NCBI RefSeq assembly: GCF_003293845.1
Contig: NZ_QLST01000003.1
Location: 1 to 64,000, forward strand
Source: Flavobacterium tibetense
Lineage (GTDB): Bacteria > Bacteroidota > Bacteroidia > Flavobacteriales > Flavobacteriaceae
Reading direction: 5' to 3'
Length of the DNA stretch: 64,000 nucleotides
Shown: one piece after another, positions 27,552 to 36,580 of the stretch
Layout: the number at the start of each line of letters is the position of its first letter
How positions within the stretch are numbered: the stretch's first letter is position 1
Made by a program: the position numbers and the translations under genes
Notes under the pieces: generated by a model
The model's input: only the letters and a program-made list of their open reading frames with translations
The model's database searches: none
What the model was told of the DNA's origin: nothing

Positions 27552-28979
27552 ATGCTCTTCAATTCCCTAGAATTTCTACTTTTCCTACCCACAGTTTTTG
27601 TGCTGTATTGGTTTGTGTTTAAAAACCAATTGCGTGCACAAAATATCTTGTTGTTGGTAGCTAGTTATGTGTTTTATGGTTGGTGGGATTGGCGTTTTTT
27701 ATCGTTAATAGTTTTAAGTACGGCAATTGATTATTGGGTTGGCTTGCAACTAGAAAAAACAGCTGAATCTTCCAAAAGAAAGCTACTGTTAGGACTGAGC
27801 TTAACGGCAAATTTGGGAATGTTGGGCTTTTTTAAGTACTTCAATTTCTTTGTGCAAAGTTGGGTAGATGCATGGGCAAGTGTCGGTGTAACGATGCAAG
27901 GCACCACTTTGGAAATTATTCTACCTGTTGGTATTTCGTTTTATACATTTCAAACCTTAAGCTATACGATTGATATTTACCGCAAACAACTACAACCCAC
28001 CAAAAGTTTTATAGATTTTGCAGCGTTTGTTACGTTTTTTCCACAATTAGTAGCTGGTCCAATCGAAAGGGCGTCGCATTTGTTGCCTCAGTTTTATAAG
28101 AAAAGAGTTTTTCAGTACGAACAAGCCGCTGCGGGTGTCCAACTCATAATCTGGGGAATGTTCAAAAAAGTGGTGGTTGCTGATAACTGTGCGTTTTTTG
28201 TGAATCCCATTTTTGAAAATCCAGCCGCTTTTTCTAGTGGAGAATTAGCTGTTGGGATGGTGTTTTTTGCCTTCCAAATTTACGGTGATTTTTCAGGCTA
28301 TTCCGATATTGCCATTGGGATATCCAAATTGTTTGGTTTTGATTTGATGGTGAATTTTAAGTTTCCTTATTTTTCAAGAGATATCGCCGAGTTTTGGAGA
28401 AGATGGCACATATCCTTATCCACCTGGTTTCGCGATTATGTGTATATTCCTTTGGGAGGTTCCCGAGGGTCGAAGGGATTTCAGTTGCGAAATGTATTCA
28501 TTATTTTCTTGGTCAGTGGCTTTTGGCATGGTGCCAATTGGACGTTTATCCTTTGGGGATTGCTGCACGCCTTACTTTTTTTACCGCTATTATTAGGGAA
28601 TTGGAACCGCACCAATCTAGCCTCCAAATCGTATGGTTGGTTAGACGTTCTTAAAATCGGAACTACATTTACATTGGTTTGTGTGGCTTGGGTATTCTTT
28701 AGAGCGGATTCCTTGTCGCTAGCACTAACGTATTTGGAACAATTATCAAGTTTGGATTCGTTTTCGCTACGTTTTTTTATTAAGAATAATGCCTATACGT
28801 TGTTGTTTTTACTCAGTGTGCTGGCTATTGTGATTTTGAGCGTGAGAGAGTTGCTTTGGGTACTCCAAAAAAGAGAAACACCGTATTTGAATCGCTATTG
28901 GACCCTATTTTTATTGCTAGCTATCTTTTTTATGGGCAGTTTTAAAAATCAAATGGATTTTATTTATTTTCAATTCTAA
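27552..28979 (+). CDS. MBOAT family O-acyltransferase (AlgI/DltB-like)
   Basis: A polytopic membrane protein of 475 residues with about ten hydrophobic segments. MBOAT signatures are DFWRRWHISLSTWFRDYVY-type sequence at 28390-28440, in which RRWHISLSTWFRDYVYIPLG is recognisable, and the catalytic His in SGFWHGANWTFILWGLLHA. AlgI-type proteins carry an acyl group across the inner membrane for O-acetylation of a polysaccharide. The next gene, coupled by one base, encodes the likely periplasmic partner. The glycan acetylated is presumably the product of this locus. Confidence 0.88.
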   Translation: MLFNSLEFLLFLPTVFVLYWFVFKNQLRAQNILLLVASYVFYGWWDWRFLSLIVLSTAIDYWVGLQLEKTAESSKRKLLLGLSLTANLGMLGFFKYFNFFVQSWVDAWASVGVTMQGTTLEIILPVGISFYTFQTLSYTIDIYRKQLQPTKSFIDFAAFVTFFPQLVAGPIERASHLLPQFYKKRVFQYEQAAAGVQLIIWGMFKKVVVADNCAFFVNPIFENPAAFSSGELAVGMVFFAFQIYGDFSGYSDIAIGISKLFGFDLMVNFKFPYFSRDIAEFWRRWHISLSTWFRDYVYIPLGGSRGSKGFQLRNVFIIFLVSGFWHGANWTFILWGLLHALLFLPLLLGNWNRTNLASKSYGWLDVLKIGTTFTLVCVAWVFFRADSLSLALTYLEQLSSLDSFSLRFFIKNNAYTLLFLLSVLAIVILSVRELLWVLQKRETPYLNRYWTLFLLLAIFFMGSFKNQMDFIYFQF

Positions 28980-29863
28980 TGCAAAAGTTTGTAATCAAAA
29001 TAGGTATATATGGAGTGTTGAGTTTTGTTTTACTCAATGCCATTGCTTTTGGAGCTTTGTTTTTTTTAGGGAAATCCCAATTGTACAAACCGCAGTTTTT
29101 GAAAAATGGTGTCCCAACAACCCAATTCGATTATATCGTTCTCGGTTCCAGCACAGGATTGACCACTTTAGATACCAAAACTATTGATTCCGTGATGCAA
29201 TGGAACGGTTTGAATTTAAGTATGGACGATTCTTCGCTGAATTCACACGTACTGATGTTGGAGTATTTTTTGTCATTGGGTAAAAAAACGGATAAAGTCA
29301 TTTTATGCGTCACGCCATGGGATTTACAAAATCCTACCAATACCTTAAACGACAACGATTATCGCTTTCTCACGGAAATTAATAATCCAGTTATTTATCA
29401 ACATTATCAAACCTATGATACAAAAGGGTTAGCTGTGTTAAAATATTCCAAATACTTCCCGCTTTTAGGAATGAGTTATTACAACAACGAACTATTTTTT
29501 CCTGCTTTGTTTACGGCAGTCCAACCCAATAAGCGCAATCGATTTGATGAAAAGGGCAATTATACGTATCCCAATGCGCAAAATGCAGTAGTTCCCAAAG
29601 AACCAAACACCATACAACTGAGTATTAAGAATCCAGCATTCCAACGGATGCAAGCTTTGTGCGAAGCCCATCAAATAGAATTACTGATTTACCAATCGCC
29701 TTTGTATCGCCAAACCGTGCAATTTCCTGATGGAAAAGAAACCATCATCAATCACAGTGCTATTTTACCTGAAGATTTATTTTATGATCCGATTCACGTA
29801 ACGTCGGTTGGACGAACTTTTTGTACATTAGCGTTTTGTGAAGCTTTGAAAAACAACGAATGA
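28979..29863 (+). CDS. Membrane-anchored SGNH-like acyl-transfer partner of MBOAT
   Basis: A 294-residue protein with one N-terminal membrane anchor (residues about 5-30) and a periplasmic domain. YIVLGSSTGLTTLDTKTID has the Ser position of an SGNH/GDSL hydrolase block I, and LFYDPIHVTSVGR near the C-terminus carries the D-x-x-H pair of block V. This is the arrangement seen in AlgJ/AlgX- or DltD-like partners that receive the acyl group from an MBOAT protein. It starts on the last base of the MBOAT stop codon. The sequence is not close to a named family that I can recognise. Confidence 0.7.
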   Translation: MQKFVIKIGIYGVLSFVLLNAIAFGALFFLGKSQLYKPQFLKNGVPTTQFDYIVLGSSTGLTTLDTKTIDSVMQWNGLNLSMDDSSLNSHVLMLEYFLSLGKKTDKVILCVTPWDLQNPTNTLNDNDYRFLTEINNPVIYQHYQTYDTKGLAVLKYSKYFPLLGMSYYNNELFFPALFTAVQPNKRNRFDEKGNYTYPNAQNAVVPKEPNTIQLSIKNPAFQRMQALCEAHQIELLIYQSPLYRQTVQFPDGKETIINHSAILPEDLFYDPIHVTSVGRTFCTLAFCEALKNNE

Positions 29864-30020
29864 AATCGCCACTATCAACAAGTTTGCGTAAGCAATTGAA
29901 AATCATCGAACTCCTTACTAAATAAAATCAATTGTGAGATAAACACCTTTAAATAAATTAGCGATTCCATAACTTGTCCCGACTAATCGGGATGACCGCT
30001 GAAAAATAAAATTTCCATAT
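29864..30020. repeat. Short gap with an inverted repeat
   Basis: 157 bases without a clear gene. GTCCCGACTAATCGGGATGAC at about 29974-29994 is a short inverted repeat (TCCCGA/TCGGGA). A 21-codon frame from ATG 29860 is present but has no recognisable features. No exact promoter match was found for the gene at 30021. Confidence 0.5.
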
Positions 30021-31175
30021 ATGAAAATAGCCTTTTTAACACCTGAATATCCACACCAAAAAACTGGTAACGCCGGTGGTATTGGTACGAGTATCAAAAA
30101 TTTAGCGGAAAGTTTAACGGCTTTGGGTCATGAAGTGCGAATTTTGGTTTACGGACAAAAAGAAGATGTAATTTTTGAAGAAGAAGGCATTAACATTCAG
30201 CAAATCAAAAATGTCAAGATAAAAGGGGTATCGTGGTATTTTACTAGAAAGAAGTTGCAAGGGATTATAGATGATTTATATGACAAGCAACTTTTGGATA
30301 TCGTAGAAGCGCCTGATTGGACAGGAATTTCGTCTTTTATACAACCCAAAAAATGTCCGTTAGTCATTCGTTTGAATGGTAGTGATACCTATTTTTGTCA
30401 TTTGGACGGTCGCCCTGTGAAGTGGTGGAATCGTTTTCATGAAAAAAGAGCGTTACAAAAAGCCGATGGACCTATTTCCGTAAGCCGTTTTACAGCAGAC
30501 AAAACAAATGTGTTGTTTGGATTGCAACTTCCTTTTACGATTATTCCCAATGGGATCAATCCCGAGAAATTTCAACCCGATGGTTCCGTACAAAAGATTC
30601 CAAATACGATTCTGTACTTTGGTACTTTAATTCGCAAAAAAGGTTTGTTGGAATTGCCATTGATTTTTAATCAAGTGGTAGCAAAAAATCCAAATGCCCA
30701 ACTGATTTTAGTCGGGCGCGATGCTTTTGATATTGCTACGGGAAGCATTTCTACTTGGCAATTGATGCAAAAGTTATTTACTCCAGAAGCACTAAAGCGG
30801 GTAAATTATTTAGGAGGCGTTCCCTACGAAGAAGTTCGAGCGCATATAGCGCAAGCAAGCGTTTGTGTGTTCCCCACATTCGCAGAAGCCTTACCGGTTT
30901 CTTGGTTAGAAGCCATGGCAATGGAAAAAGCTATTGTAGCTTCCAATATTGGTTGGGGACCAGAAGTGATTGCAAACAACCAAGAAGGTATTTTGGTTCA
31001 TCCCAAAGACCATGAAACGTATGCCAATGCGATACTGAGTTTGTTGGAAAATGATACCTTAAATACTACCTTTGGCCAAAAGGCAGCTCAAAAAATACAA
31101 GACGTTTTTGCTAATGGCTTAATTGCTGAACAGAGTGTAGCGTTTTATCAAACTATAATAGCTAATAAGAAATGA
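30021..31175 (+). CDS. GT4 family glycosyltransferase
   Basis: A retaining GT-B glycosyltransferase of 384 residues. The N-terminal domain starts IAFLTPEYPHQKTGNAGGIGT, the glycine-rich loop of GT4 proteins. The linker PNGINPEKF is followed by the donor-binding domain with YFGTLIRKKGLLELP, LILVGRD and FPTFAEALPVSWLEAMAMEKAIVAS, containing the E-x7-E motif. The gene after it overlaps by ATGA. It probably adds a hexose or HexNAc on the cytoplasmic face. Confidence 0.88.
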   Translation: MKIAFLTPEYPHQKTGNAGGIGTSIKNLAESLTALGHEVRILVYGQKEDVIFEEEGINIQQIKNVKIKGVSWYFTRKKLQGIIDDLYDKQLLDIVEAPDWTGISSFIQPKKCPLVIRLNGSDTYFCHLDGRPVKWWNRFHEKRALQKADGPISVSRFTADKTNVLFGLQLPFTIIPNGINPEKFQPDGSVQKIPNTILYFGTLIRKKGLLELPLIFNQVVAKNPNAQLILVGRDAFDIATGSISTWQLMQKLFTPEALKRVNYLGGVPYEEVRAHIAQASVCVFPTFAEALPVSWLEAMAMEKAIVASNIGWGPEVIANNQEGILVHPKDHETYANAILSLLENDTLNTTFGQKAAQKIQDVFANGLIAEQSVAFYQTIIANKK

Positions 31176-32710
31176 TTTCGTTTACTACCTATACCAATAC
31201 CCAAGGGGAAGCCATTTATTACACAGGAAATCCTGACTTGGATAAATTAGAAACCCTATCACTAGGAACAGGAGATTTGTGGCACAGTTCGTTTGAGCAA
31301 GGTTATAAAAATGCTTTTCCTGAAATCGTATATTTTGCCGTAGTTTTTTTTTGGTATGTCAACGATTTTGATGATTTGGACGAATGTGTGAGTTGGCGCA
31401 TTAATCCAAATGCTTTTGCTATTCGTAAGTCGGCTTGGGATGCTTTGAATGGATTTGATGCTGAAATTGAAAATCCAACGTTGCAAGCTTTGGATTTTGG
31501 ATATAATTTTCTGAAAAATTCAGGTGGTTTGCCTTTATATGTTCGTGGTTTGTATGCTGATACTACGCAAAGTGTTCAGAAAATAAGTTCTTATGACCGA
31601 CATGTGTTTTTTAGAAAAAACTTCAAATTGGAACATGCGGTTTACATGAATTTTAGAGAAGGTTTTTGGAAAGTAAACGAATGGGTAAATTTATTTAAAG
31701 CAAGAAAATTTGCCTTTAGAACGCATTATCCTCTAATTCCACCTAGAACTTTGGAAGCTATTAAAGGAAATCCAACCGTAAGTTATATCATACCCACAAT
31801 GTTGCGTCAAGATTTTACCCTGACGTTATTGGAAGATTTAAAAAAACAAACCTATTTACCTACTCAGGTTGTAGTCGTAGACGCTACACCCGAAAATCAG
31901 CGTGACGAAAGTTTGTACAATCCAGCTAATTACCCTTTTGAAGTTATTTTTCAATGGCAAACGACTAAAGGAAGTTGTAGAGCTAGAAATGAAGCGATTG
32001 CTTTTTGTACCGGTGATTATATTCTTTTTGGGGATGATGATATTCGCATTCCATCTGATTTTATTGAAAATCACATTCGTTTACTACAAACCTATAAAGC
32101 GGGGGCTTGTAATGGCTTAGACATAAGAGCAGATCATCAACAACAAACCTTAATCGATTTAGATAAGAAATTAGATCAATTAGGAGAAAAACGTTGGAAA
32201 GTTGGTCCAACACCCAATTTCAGCAATGCCAATTCTTGTGTAAAAAAGGAATATGTAGACCAATTGAAAGGAAATGATATCAATTATGATGGTGGTTATG
32301 GTGAAGACACTGATTTTGGTCTTTCTTTGGTTAAATTAGGAGTTCCCGTACTTTATAATCCGTTTTCAGCCAATTTGCATTTGAAGCCACCCGCTGGAGG
32401 CTATCGTTTTTGGGGAAGTCAGGCAAAAAAGAAAGGCAAACAAAGAAAAGCACAACCTTGGGAGTTAGACACACCAGTAAAAAGGATAATTCCTATTCCG
32501 AGCCCTACCATTATGTATATGATCTATAAACATTTTGATGCGCGTACCATTAAAGAATATAGCATTAAGTATTTTGTATTGCATTTGTCTAAAGGGAAGT
32601 TAGTGGAATTACCTCTAAAGCTTATACGATTGCCTTATAAAATCTTACAATATAAAAAATCTGTTTTTTACGCTAAAAAATTGCTAGCATTAGGAAAAAG
32701 AACCGCTTAA
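31172..32710 (+). CDS. GT2 glycosyltransferase with an extra N-terminal domain
   Basis: A 512-residue protein. Residues about 205-430 are a GT2 domain: VSYIIPTMLRQDFTLTLL, VVVVDATPENQ, SCRARNEAIAFCTGDYI, FGDDDIRIP (metal-binding Asp run) and GGYGEDTDFGLSL. Residues 1-200 do not form a complete GT2 domain but resemble the second half of one (INPNAFAIRKSAWDALNGFDAEI), with no DxD motif. It may be the remains of a second transferase domain, or an acceptor-binding domain. The gene overlaps the GT4 gene before it and is followed after two bases by another GT2 gene. Confidence 0.75.
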   Translation: MISFTTYTNTQGEAIYYTGNPDLDKLETLSLGTGDLWHSSFEQGYKNAFPEIVYFAVVFFWYVNDFDDLDECVSWRINPNAFAIRKSAWDALNGFDAEIENPTLQALDFGYNFLKNSGGLPLYVRGLYADTTQSVQKISSYDRHVFFRKNFKLEHAVYMNFREGFWKVNEWVNLFKARKFAFRTHYPLIPPRTLEAIKGNPTVSYIIPTMLRQDFTLTLLEDLKKQTYLPTQVVVVDATPENQRDESLYNPANYPFEVIFQWQTTKGSCRARNEAIAFCTGDYILFGDDDIRIPSDFIENHIRLLQTYKAGACNGLDIRADHQQQTLIDLDKKLDQLGEKRWKVGPTPNFSNANSCVKKEYVDQLKGNDINYDGGYGEDTDFGLSLVKLGVPVLYNPFSANLHLKPPAGGYRFWGSQAKKKGKQRKAQPWELDTPVKRIIPIPSPTIMYMIYKHFDARTIKEYSIKYFVLHLSKGKLVELPLKLIRLPYKILQYKKSVFYAKKLLALGKRTA

Positions 32711-32712
32711 TT

Positions 32713-33714
32713 ATGAACTTTAGTCTCATCATATGCACCTATAAACGCCCACAGGCTTTGTTGACTTTACTACAATCCGTAAAGCAGCAAACGCTTTATC
32801 CTGATGCGATTTTAATTGTAGATGGTTCTCCGGATGATGCCACTAAAGCCATGCTGGACCAAAATGCTTTTCAAAATTTGAACTATTTCAAAGTAGAGGA
32901 AAAGGATAGAGGTTTAACCAAACAGCGTAATTATGGGATTTCAAAAGTTCAAGAAACTAGTGAAGTCGTTTGTTTTTTAGATGACGATACGGTTTTAGCG
33001 CCCAATTACTTCGAAGAAATTATCAAAACCTATACGATACACCCAGAAGCATTAGGAGTAGGAGGTTACATTACCAATGAAGTAGCTTGGCAGCATGTGG
33101 GTATGGAATATGAACCTAAAAGCAATGAATTTTATTTCGATGGGTACAAACGAAGTGATGGTTCTCGTTTTGTTTGGCGCAAGAAATTAGGTTTGGATAG
33201 TAATGTAGCACCAGGATATTCGCCTGAGTTTTCCCATGGTCGTAGTGTGGGTTTTTTACCTCCATCAGGAAAAGTCTATCCTGTAGAACAATTAATGGGT
33301 GGAGTTGCTTCATTCCGAAAATCCGTTTTTCAGGAATTTCAGTTTTCCACATACTTTGAAGGCTACGGTTTGTATGAAGATGCGGATTTTACCTTGCGTG
33401 TTTCTAAAACCGGGAAATTATTTTTAAATACCGCTGCCCAATTGGAACACCATCACGATGCTGCCGGTCGTCCAAATCAATACGTCTATGGAAAAATGGT
33501 CGTGCGAAACGGTTGGTACGTGTGGCGCGTAAAAAATCCAAAACCTTCATTTAAAGCAAAATTAAAATGGCATGCGATTACACTGATGTTAACATCCATT
33601 AGAGGGGCAAATGTGTTTACTTCTTCTAAAAGAAAAGAAGCTTTTACGGAGACATTGGGTAGGTTAGTGGGGTGGTTTTCGTTATTTTTGAATAAACCAA
33701 AAATAAAATTATGA
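32713..33714 (+). CDS. GT2 family glycosyltransferase
   Basis: A GT-A glycosyltransferase of 333 residues. The motifs are FSLIICTYKRPQALLTLL, ILIVDGSPDDAT, GLTKQRNYGIS and FLDDDTVLAPNYF (DDD metal site), with LMGGVASFRKSVF and GYGLYEDADFTLRVSK as acceptor/catalytic region. The ending is basic and may bind the membrane. Its stop codon overlaps the next gene by four bases (ATGA at 33711). Donor and acceptor are unknown. Confidence 0.86.
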   Translation: MNFSLIICTYKRPQALLTLLQSVKQQTLYPDAILIVDGSPDDATKAMLDQNAFQNLNYFKVEEKDRGLTKQRNYGISKVQETSEVVCFLDDDTVLAPNYFEEIIKTYTIHPEALGVGGYITNEVAWQHVGMEYEPKSNEFYFDGYKRSDGSRFVWRKKLGLDSNVAPGYSPEFSHGRSVGFLPPSGKVYPVEQLMGGVASFRKSVFQEFQFSTYFEGYGLYEDADFTLRVSKTGKLFLNTAAQLEHHHDAAGRPNQYVYGKMVVRNGWYVWRVKNPKPSFKAKLKWHAITLMLTSIRGANVFTSSKRKEAFTETLGRLVGWFSLFLNKPKIKL

Positions 33715-34256
33715 TATCATTGCTGTTTTCCGATTACAAGAAATATAAAAAATACGGGGGTAATTTTTTTACCATCCTGTTTTTTACTCAAGGATTTTGG
33801 GCTATTTTTCAATATCGAGTAGCACATAGTGTTTATAAAATGAAATTTCCTATTGTTAAACAAGTCTTGCAATTCTTTTGTTTGATTTGGCAAAAAGGAA
33901 TTGAAATCACAACAGGGATATCCATTCCTGCTTCTGTTCAAATAGGGCATTCCTTTTATATTGGACATTTTGGAGGTATTATATTAAATGCAAAAACGAT
34001 AATGGGTAACAATTGTAATCTATCACAAGGTGTAACCATAGGCGTTTCAGGACAAGGAGAGAATAGAGGTGTGCCTAAAATTGGTAATAATATATATATT
34101 GGTGCTAATGTGGTAATCGCAGGAAATATTGTGGTAGAAGATAATGTTTTAATTGGAGCTTGTTCACTAGTCAATACGAATGTTACAGCAAACAGCGTAA
34201 TGCTAGGGGTGCCAGCAATAAAGGTCTCAGAAAAAAGTTCGGATGGCTATATTTAG
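33711..34256 (+). CDS. Serine-acetyltransferase-like hexapeptide acyltransferase
   Basis: A 181-residue left-handed beta-helix protein of the serine acetyltransferase/colanic-acid acetyltransferase type: QIGHSFYIGHFGGIILNAKT, CNLSQGVTIGVSG, VPKIGNNIYIGANVVIAGNI and VNTNVTANSVMLGVPA. The N-terminus is basic and aromatic and lacks the CysE helical domain, so a role in glycan O-acetylation is more likely than cysteine synthesis. It is the last gene of the 30021-34256 operon. Confidence 0.78.
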   Translation: MISLLFSDYKKYKKYGGNFFTILFFTQGFWAIFQYRVAHSVYKMKFPIVKQVLQFFCLIWQKGIEITTGISIPASVQIGHSFYIGHFGGIILNAKTIMGNNCNLSQGVTIGVSGQGENRGVPKIGNNIYIGANVVIAGNIVVEDNVLIGACSLVNTNVTANSVMLGVPAIKVSEKSSDGYI

Positions 34257-34645
34257 ATGAGGAGACTTTGAGACTAGGAGATTGGAACGCAGATGTGACG
34301 GATTCGTTGATACGAAACGCGAATGGTTACGGATTTTATACAATTTCTTGTCCTGAAAATAGGCTTACACCATCTTGTCATGCTGTCAAGCATCTCTTGT
34401 AATAACGATAAGTTTTTTAAAATACAGATTCCATAAATTACCACAGATTTCTTTGTGTTCCTTGTGCTTTCCTTGTGTGCTTTGTGGTTAAAATTATCCC
34501 TGATTTCCTTTGCGTTGCTTTGCGTAAAACCTAGCAAACTTTGCGTTTAAACTTTTTTGTTCTTTCCTTTTTTTGTTTCGGGATTAAATTTGCTTTATGA
34601 AAATGTCTTTTGAAATTGTAACTTGCACCCAAAATAAAAAATACT
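34257..34645. repeat. Repeat-derived gap before a GT4 gene
   Basis: No gene is supported. The stretch is made of repeat fragments: GAGGAGACTTTGAGACTAGG-type words (also at 1375-1400 and 41655), CTTGTCATGCTGTCAAGCAT (also at about 36311-36332), and CTTTGTGTTCCTTGTG and TTTGCGTTGCTTTGCG runs. TAAATTTG at 34585-34592 fits the -7 promoter consensus, but no TTG lies at the right distance. Confidence 0.6.
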
Positions 34646-35962
34646 TTGAAGCTTTTAGTCATATCCTCAGCACCAGTTGTTGCAATCGATGGTAAATTCC
34701 ATTTGTACGCTCCTTACGAAAAGGAAATGCAATTGTGGGCAAAACATGCCGATACGATACAATTTTGCTGCCCCATTTGGAGAGATGACAAGAAACTTCT
34801 AATTGCACCTATTTCTTTTGAAGTAGAAGGGATACAAGAAGTTAAAGAGTTTGACATTACTTCATTTTCAAATAAACTCAAAGCAATTCCTTTTACTTTT
34901 CTAGCCTTAGTTAAAATTTTTAAAGCCATGCAACAGGCAGATCATATTCATTTACGCTGTCCTGGAAATATCGCTTTATTAGCTTGTTTAGTTCAAATTT
35001 TATTTCCAAAGAAAACAAAAACCGCTAAGTATGCAGGAAATTGGGATCCAAAAGCTAAACAACCTTGGAGTTACAGCATGCAAAAATGGTTACTATCGAA
35101 TACCTTCTTAACCAGAAACATGCAGGTTTTAGTGTATGGCGAATGGCCAAATCAGACTAAAAATGTGAAGCCTTTTTTTACTGCAACTTATAGTGAAAGT
35201 GAAATTCAGAATTCAGAATTAAGCATTCAGAATAAGTTGTCACCTCAAGCGGATACTAGTTCTGAAAAATCGGAATCGAGAACTACTGAAAAAGAATTAG
35301 ATTTGCCTAGGTCTGATAAAGATGATAATACTTTATTGTCACTTCGAGCGGAGTCGAGAACTATTGAAAACAGTCTCGACTCCGCTCGACTTGACAAAAC
35401 AGAGAATAAATTATTCCCAACTCCTGACTCCCAACTTCCAACTTCCTTCTTATTCGTTGGTACATTGTCTAAAGGAAAGCAACCTTTGTATGCGATTCAA
35501 TTGGTAGAAGAACTACACAAACGAGGAAAAAAAGTAACACTTGATTTGTTCGGTGAAGGTATTTTAAGAAAGGAATTGGAAAATTATATTGGTCAAAATA
35601 ATTTACAAAATATCATTCGTTTAAAAGGAAATCAAACGAAAGAAACCGTTTTAAAAGCCTATCAATCCACTCATTTTTTAATCTTACCATCCAAAAGTGA
35701 AGGTTGGCCCAAAGTGGTGGCTGAGGCTATGTTTTGGGGCTGTGTGCCATTAGCTTCGCCAGTTTCTTGTGTGCCATATATGCTGGGTAACGGGAGTAGA
35801 GGACTACTGCTTACGGAGCGATTAAGTGAAGATATTAATCAATTAGTAGCATTACTTCATTATCCAAAAACCTCTCAAAAAATGGCAAATGAAGGACAAA
35901 ATTGGTCGCGACAATTTACTACGGATAAATTTGAAGCGGAGATTAGGGAGTTGTTGAGGTGA
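34646..35962 (+). CDS. GT4 family glycosyltransferase with repeat-encoded linker
   Basis: A 438-residue GT4-type enzyme that starts at a TTG codon (MKLLVISSAPVV); no ATG fits the conserved start. The N-terminal domain runs to about residue 184, and the donor domain resumes near residue 267 with FLFVGTLSKGKQPL, followed by LDLFGEG, LKGNQTKE and LPSKSEGWPKVVAEAMFWGCVPLAS (E-x7-E region). Between them lies a hydrophilic stretch of about 80 residues rich in Ser, Glu and Thr, encoded by copies of the dispersed palindromic repeat (35340-35397 is a full hairpin with arms GAGCGGAGTCGAGA and its complement). The reading frame stays open. Activity is uncertain but plausible, because the insertion is at the domain junction. 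Confidence 0.82.
   Translation: MKLLVISSAPVVAIDGKFHLYAPYEKEMQLWAKHADTIQFCCPIWRDDKKLLIAPISFEVEGIQEVKEFDITSFSNKLKAIPFTFLALVKIFKAMQQADHIHLRCPGNIALLACLVQILFPKKTKTAKYAGNWDPKAKQPWSYSMQKWLLSNTFLTRNMQVLVYGEWPNQTKNVKPFFTATYSESEIQNSELSIQNKLSPQADTSSEKSESRTTEKELDLPRSDKDDNTLLSLRAESRTIENSLDSARLDKTENKLFPTPDSQLPTSFLFVGTLSKGKQPLYAIQLVEELHKRGKKVTLDLFGEGILRKELENYIGQNNLQNIIRLKGNQTKETVLKAYQSTHFLILPSKSEGWPKVVAEAMFWGCVPLASPVSCVPYMLGNGSRGLLLTERLSEDINQLVALLHYPKTSQKMANEGQNWSRQFTTDKFEAEIRELLR
35199..35448 (+). repeat. Palindromic repeats inserted in frame inside a GT4 gene
   Basis: About 250 bases in the middle of the glycosyltransferase gene match the intergenic repeat family. There is a degenerate copy at about 35238-35310 (GTCACCTCAAGCGG..TCGAGAACTACTGAAAA) and an intact hairpin at 35338-35397, whose arms GTCACTTCGAGCGGAGTCGAG and TCGACTCCGCTCGACTTGAC are complementary at about 20 of 22 positions. 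Flanking words such as AATTCAGAATTCAGAATT and ACTCCCAACTTCCAACTTCC are also of repeat type. The insertion keeps the frame. Confidence 0.8.
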
Positions 35963-36556
35963 TGATTGGTTGTTTAATGTTTATGGTTTGTTGTTTGTAG
36001 TTTAAGGGATAAGGGAGAAGAACTTTCAAATTGTTATAATTTTTTAATCTGTGTTTCTGAAATAGTTAAATTGGAATTGGATTGACACGATTGTCACCCT
36101 GAGCGTTTGCCTGTTCCGACTTTTTAGGAATCGAAGGCTAATGAAATGATTTCAGATTTGAAGTTGATTTTTGAGTTTGTTTTTGTTCTTGCTTTTAGGA
36201 GCAACAGATTGGAGTAATTTGATAATTTTTTAAAATTTACCGCTAATTCCCTAATTTTAATGCAAAAGTGTTTTTCTTCTCTAAGTAAAGTTGTAATTTT
36301 TTTCACACAATCTTATCATGCTGTTAAGCATCTCTTGTACAACCGATACTTTTATTAGCACTCGTGCAACATTGCTTCTTTTTTTGCACTTTGTGACCTT
36401 TGTGGTAAAATTAGAACGCGGATGATGACAATTTTTTTCTGAGACTGAAAACTGCGACTGAAAACTATTTTTTTCAGGTTTGAAGTTTGCTCTTGATTTT
36501 TGAGTTTGCCCTTGCCCTTGCCCTTGCCCTTGCCCTTGTTTTAATTTTTTCTATCT
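35963..36556. repeat. Repeat-rich gap with 84-bp repeat and TTGCCC tandem array
   Basis: 594 bases without a gene. Bases 36063-36146 match 1-84 with one mismatch. Around 36311-36335 CATGCTGTTAAGCATCTC repeats the element at about 34377-34398. Bases 36435-36480 hold GAAAACTGCGACTGAAAACT (also at about 290-310). Bases 36506-36538 are 5.5 copies of TTGCCC, which run into the promoter of the next gene. Confidence 0.75.
36506..36538 (+). repeat. TTGCCC hexamer tandem repeat
   Basis: Five complete TTGCCC units (36506-36535) followed by TTG (36536-36538). The fifth unit supplies the TTG of the -33 promoter element for the GT4 gene downstream. Tandem hexamers of this sort can change copy number by slippage. 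Confidence 0.9.
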
Positions 36557-36559
36557 TTG
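36530..36559 (+). promoter_or_regulatory. Promoter of the GT4-Wzy operon
   Basis: TTG at 36530-36532 and TATCTTTG at 36552-36559 are separated by 19 bases, the same spacing as at 410, 46486 and 47442. The -33 TTG is part of the TTGCCC array. The GTG start at 36581 lies 21 bases after the -7 element, like the distances at merR (21) and crtI (18). The TTG codon at 36557 is part of the -7 element and so cannot be the start. Confidence 0.7.
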
Positions 36560-36580
36560 ACACAATCAATACCGTCACTT

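Noticed and set aside
34160..34537. Open frames on both strands across the end of the acyltransferase gene and the following gap
   Set aside because: They overlap a well-supported gene and repeat fragments, and have no recognisable protein features.
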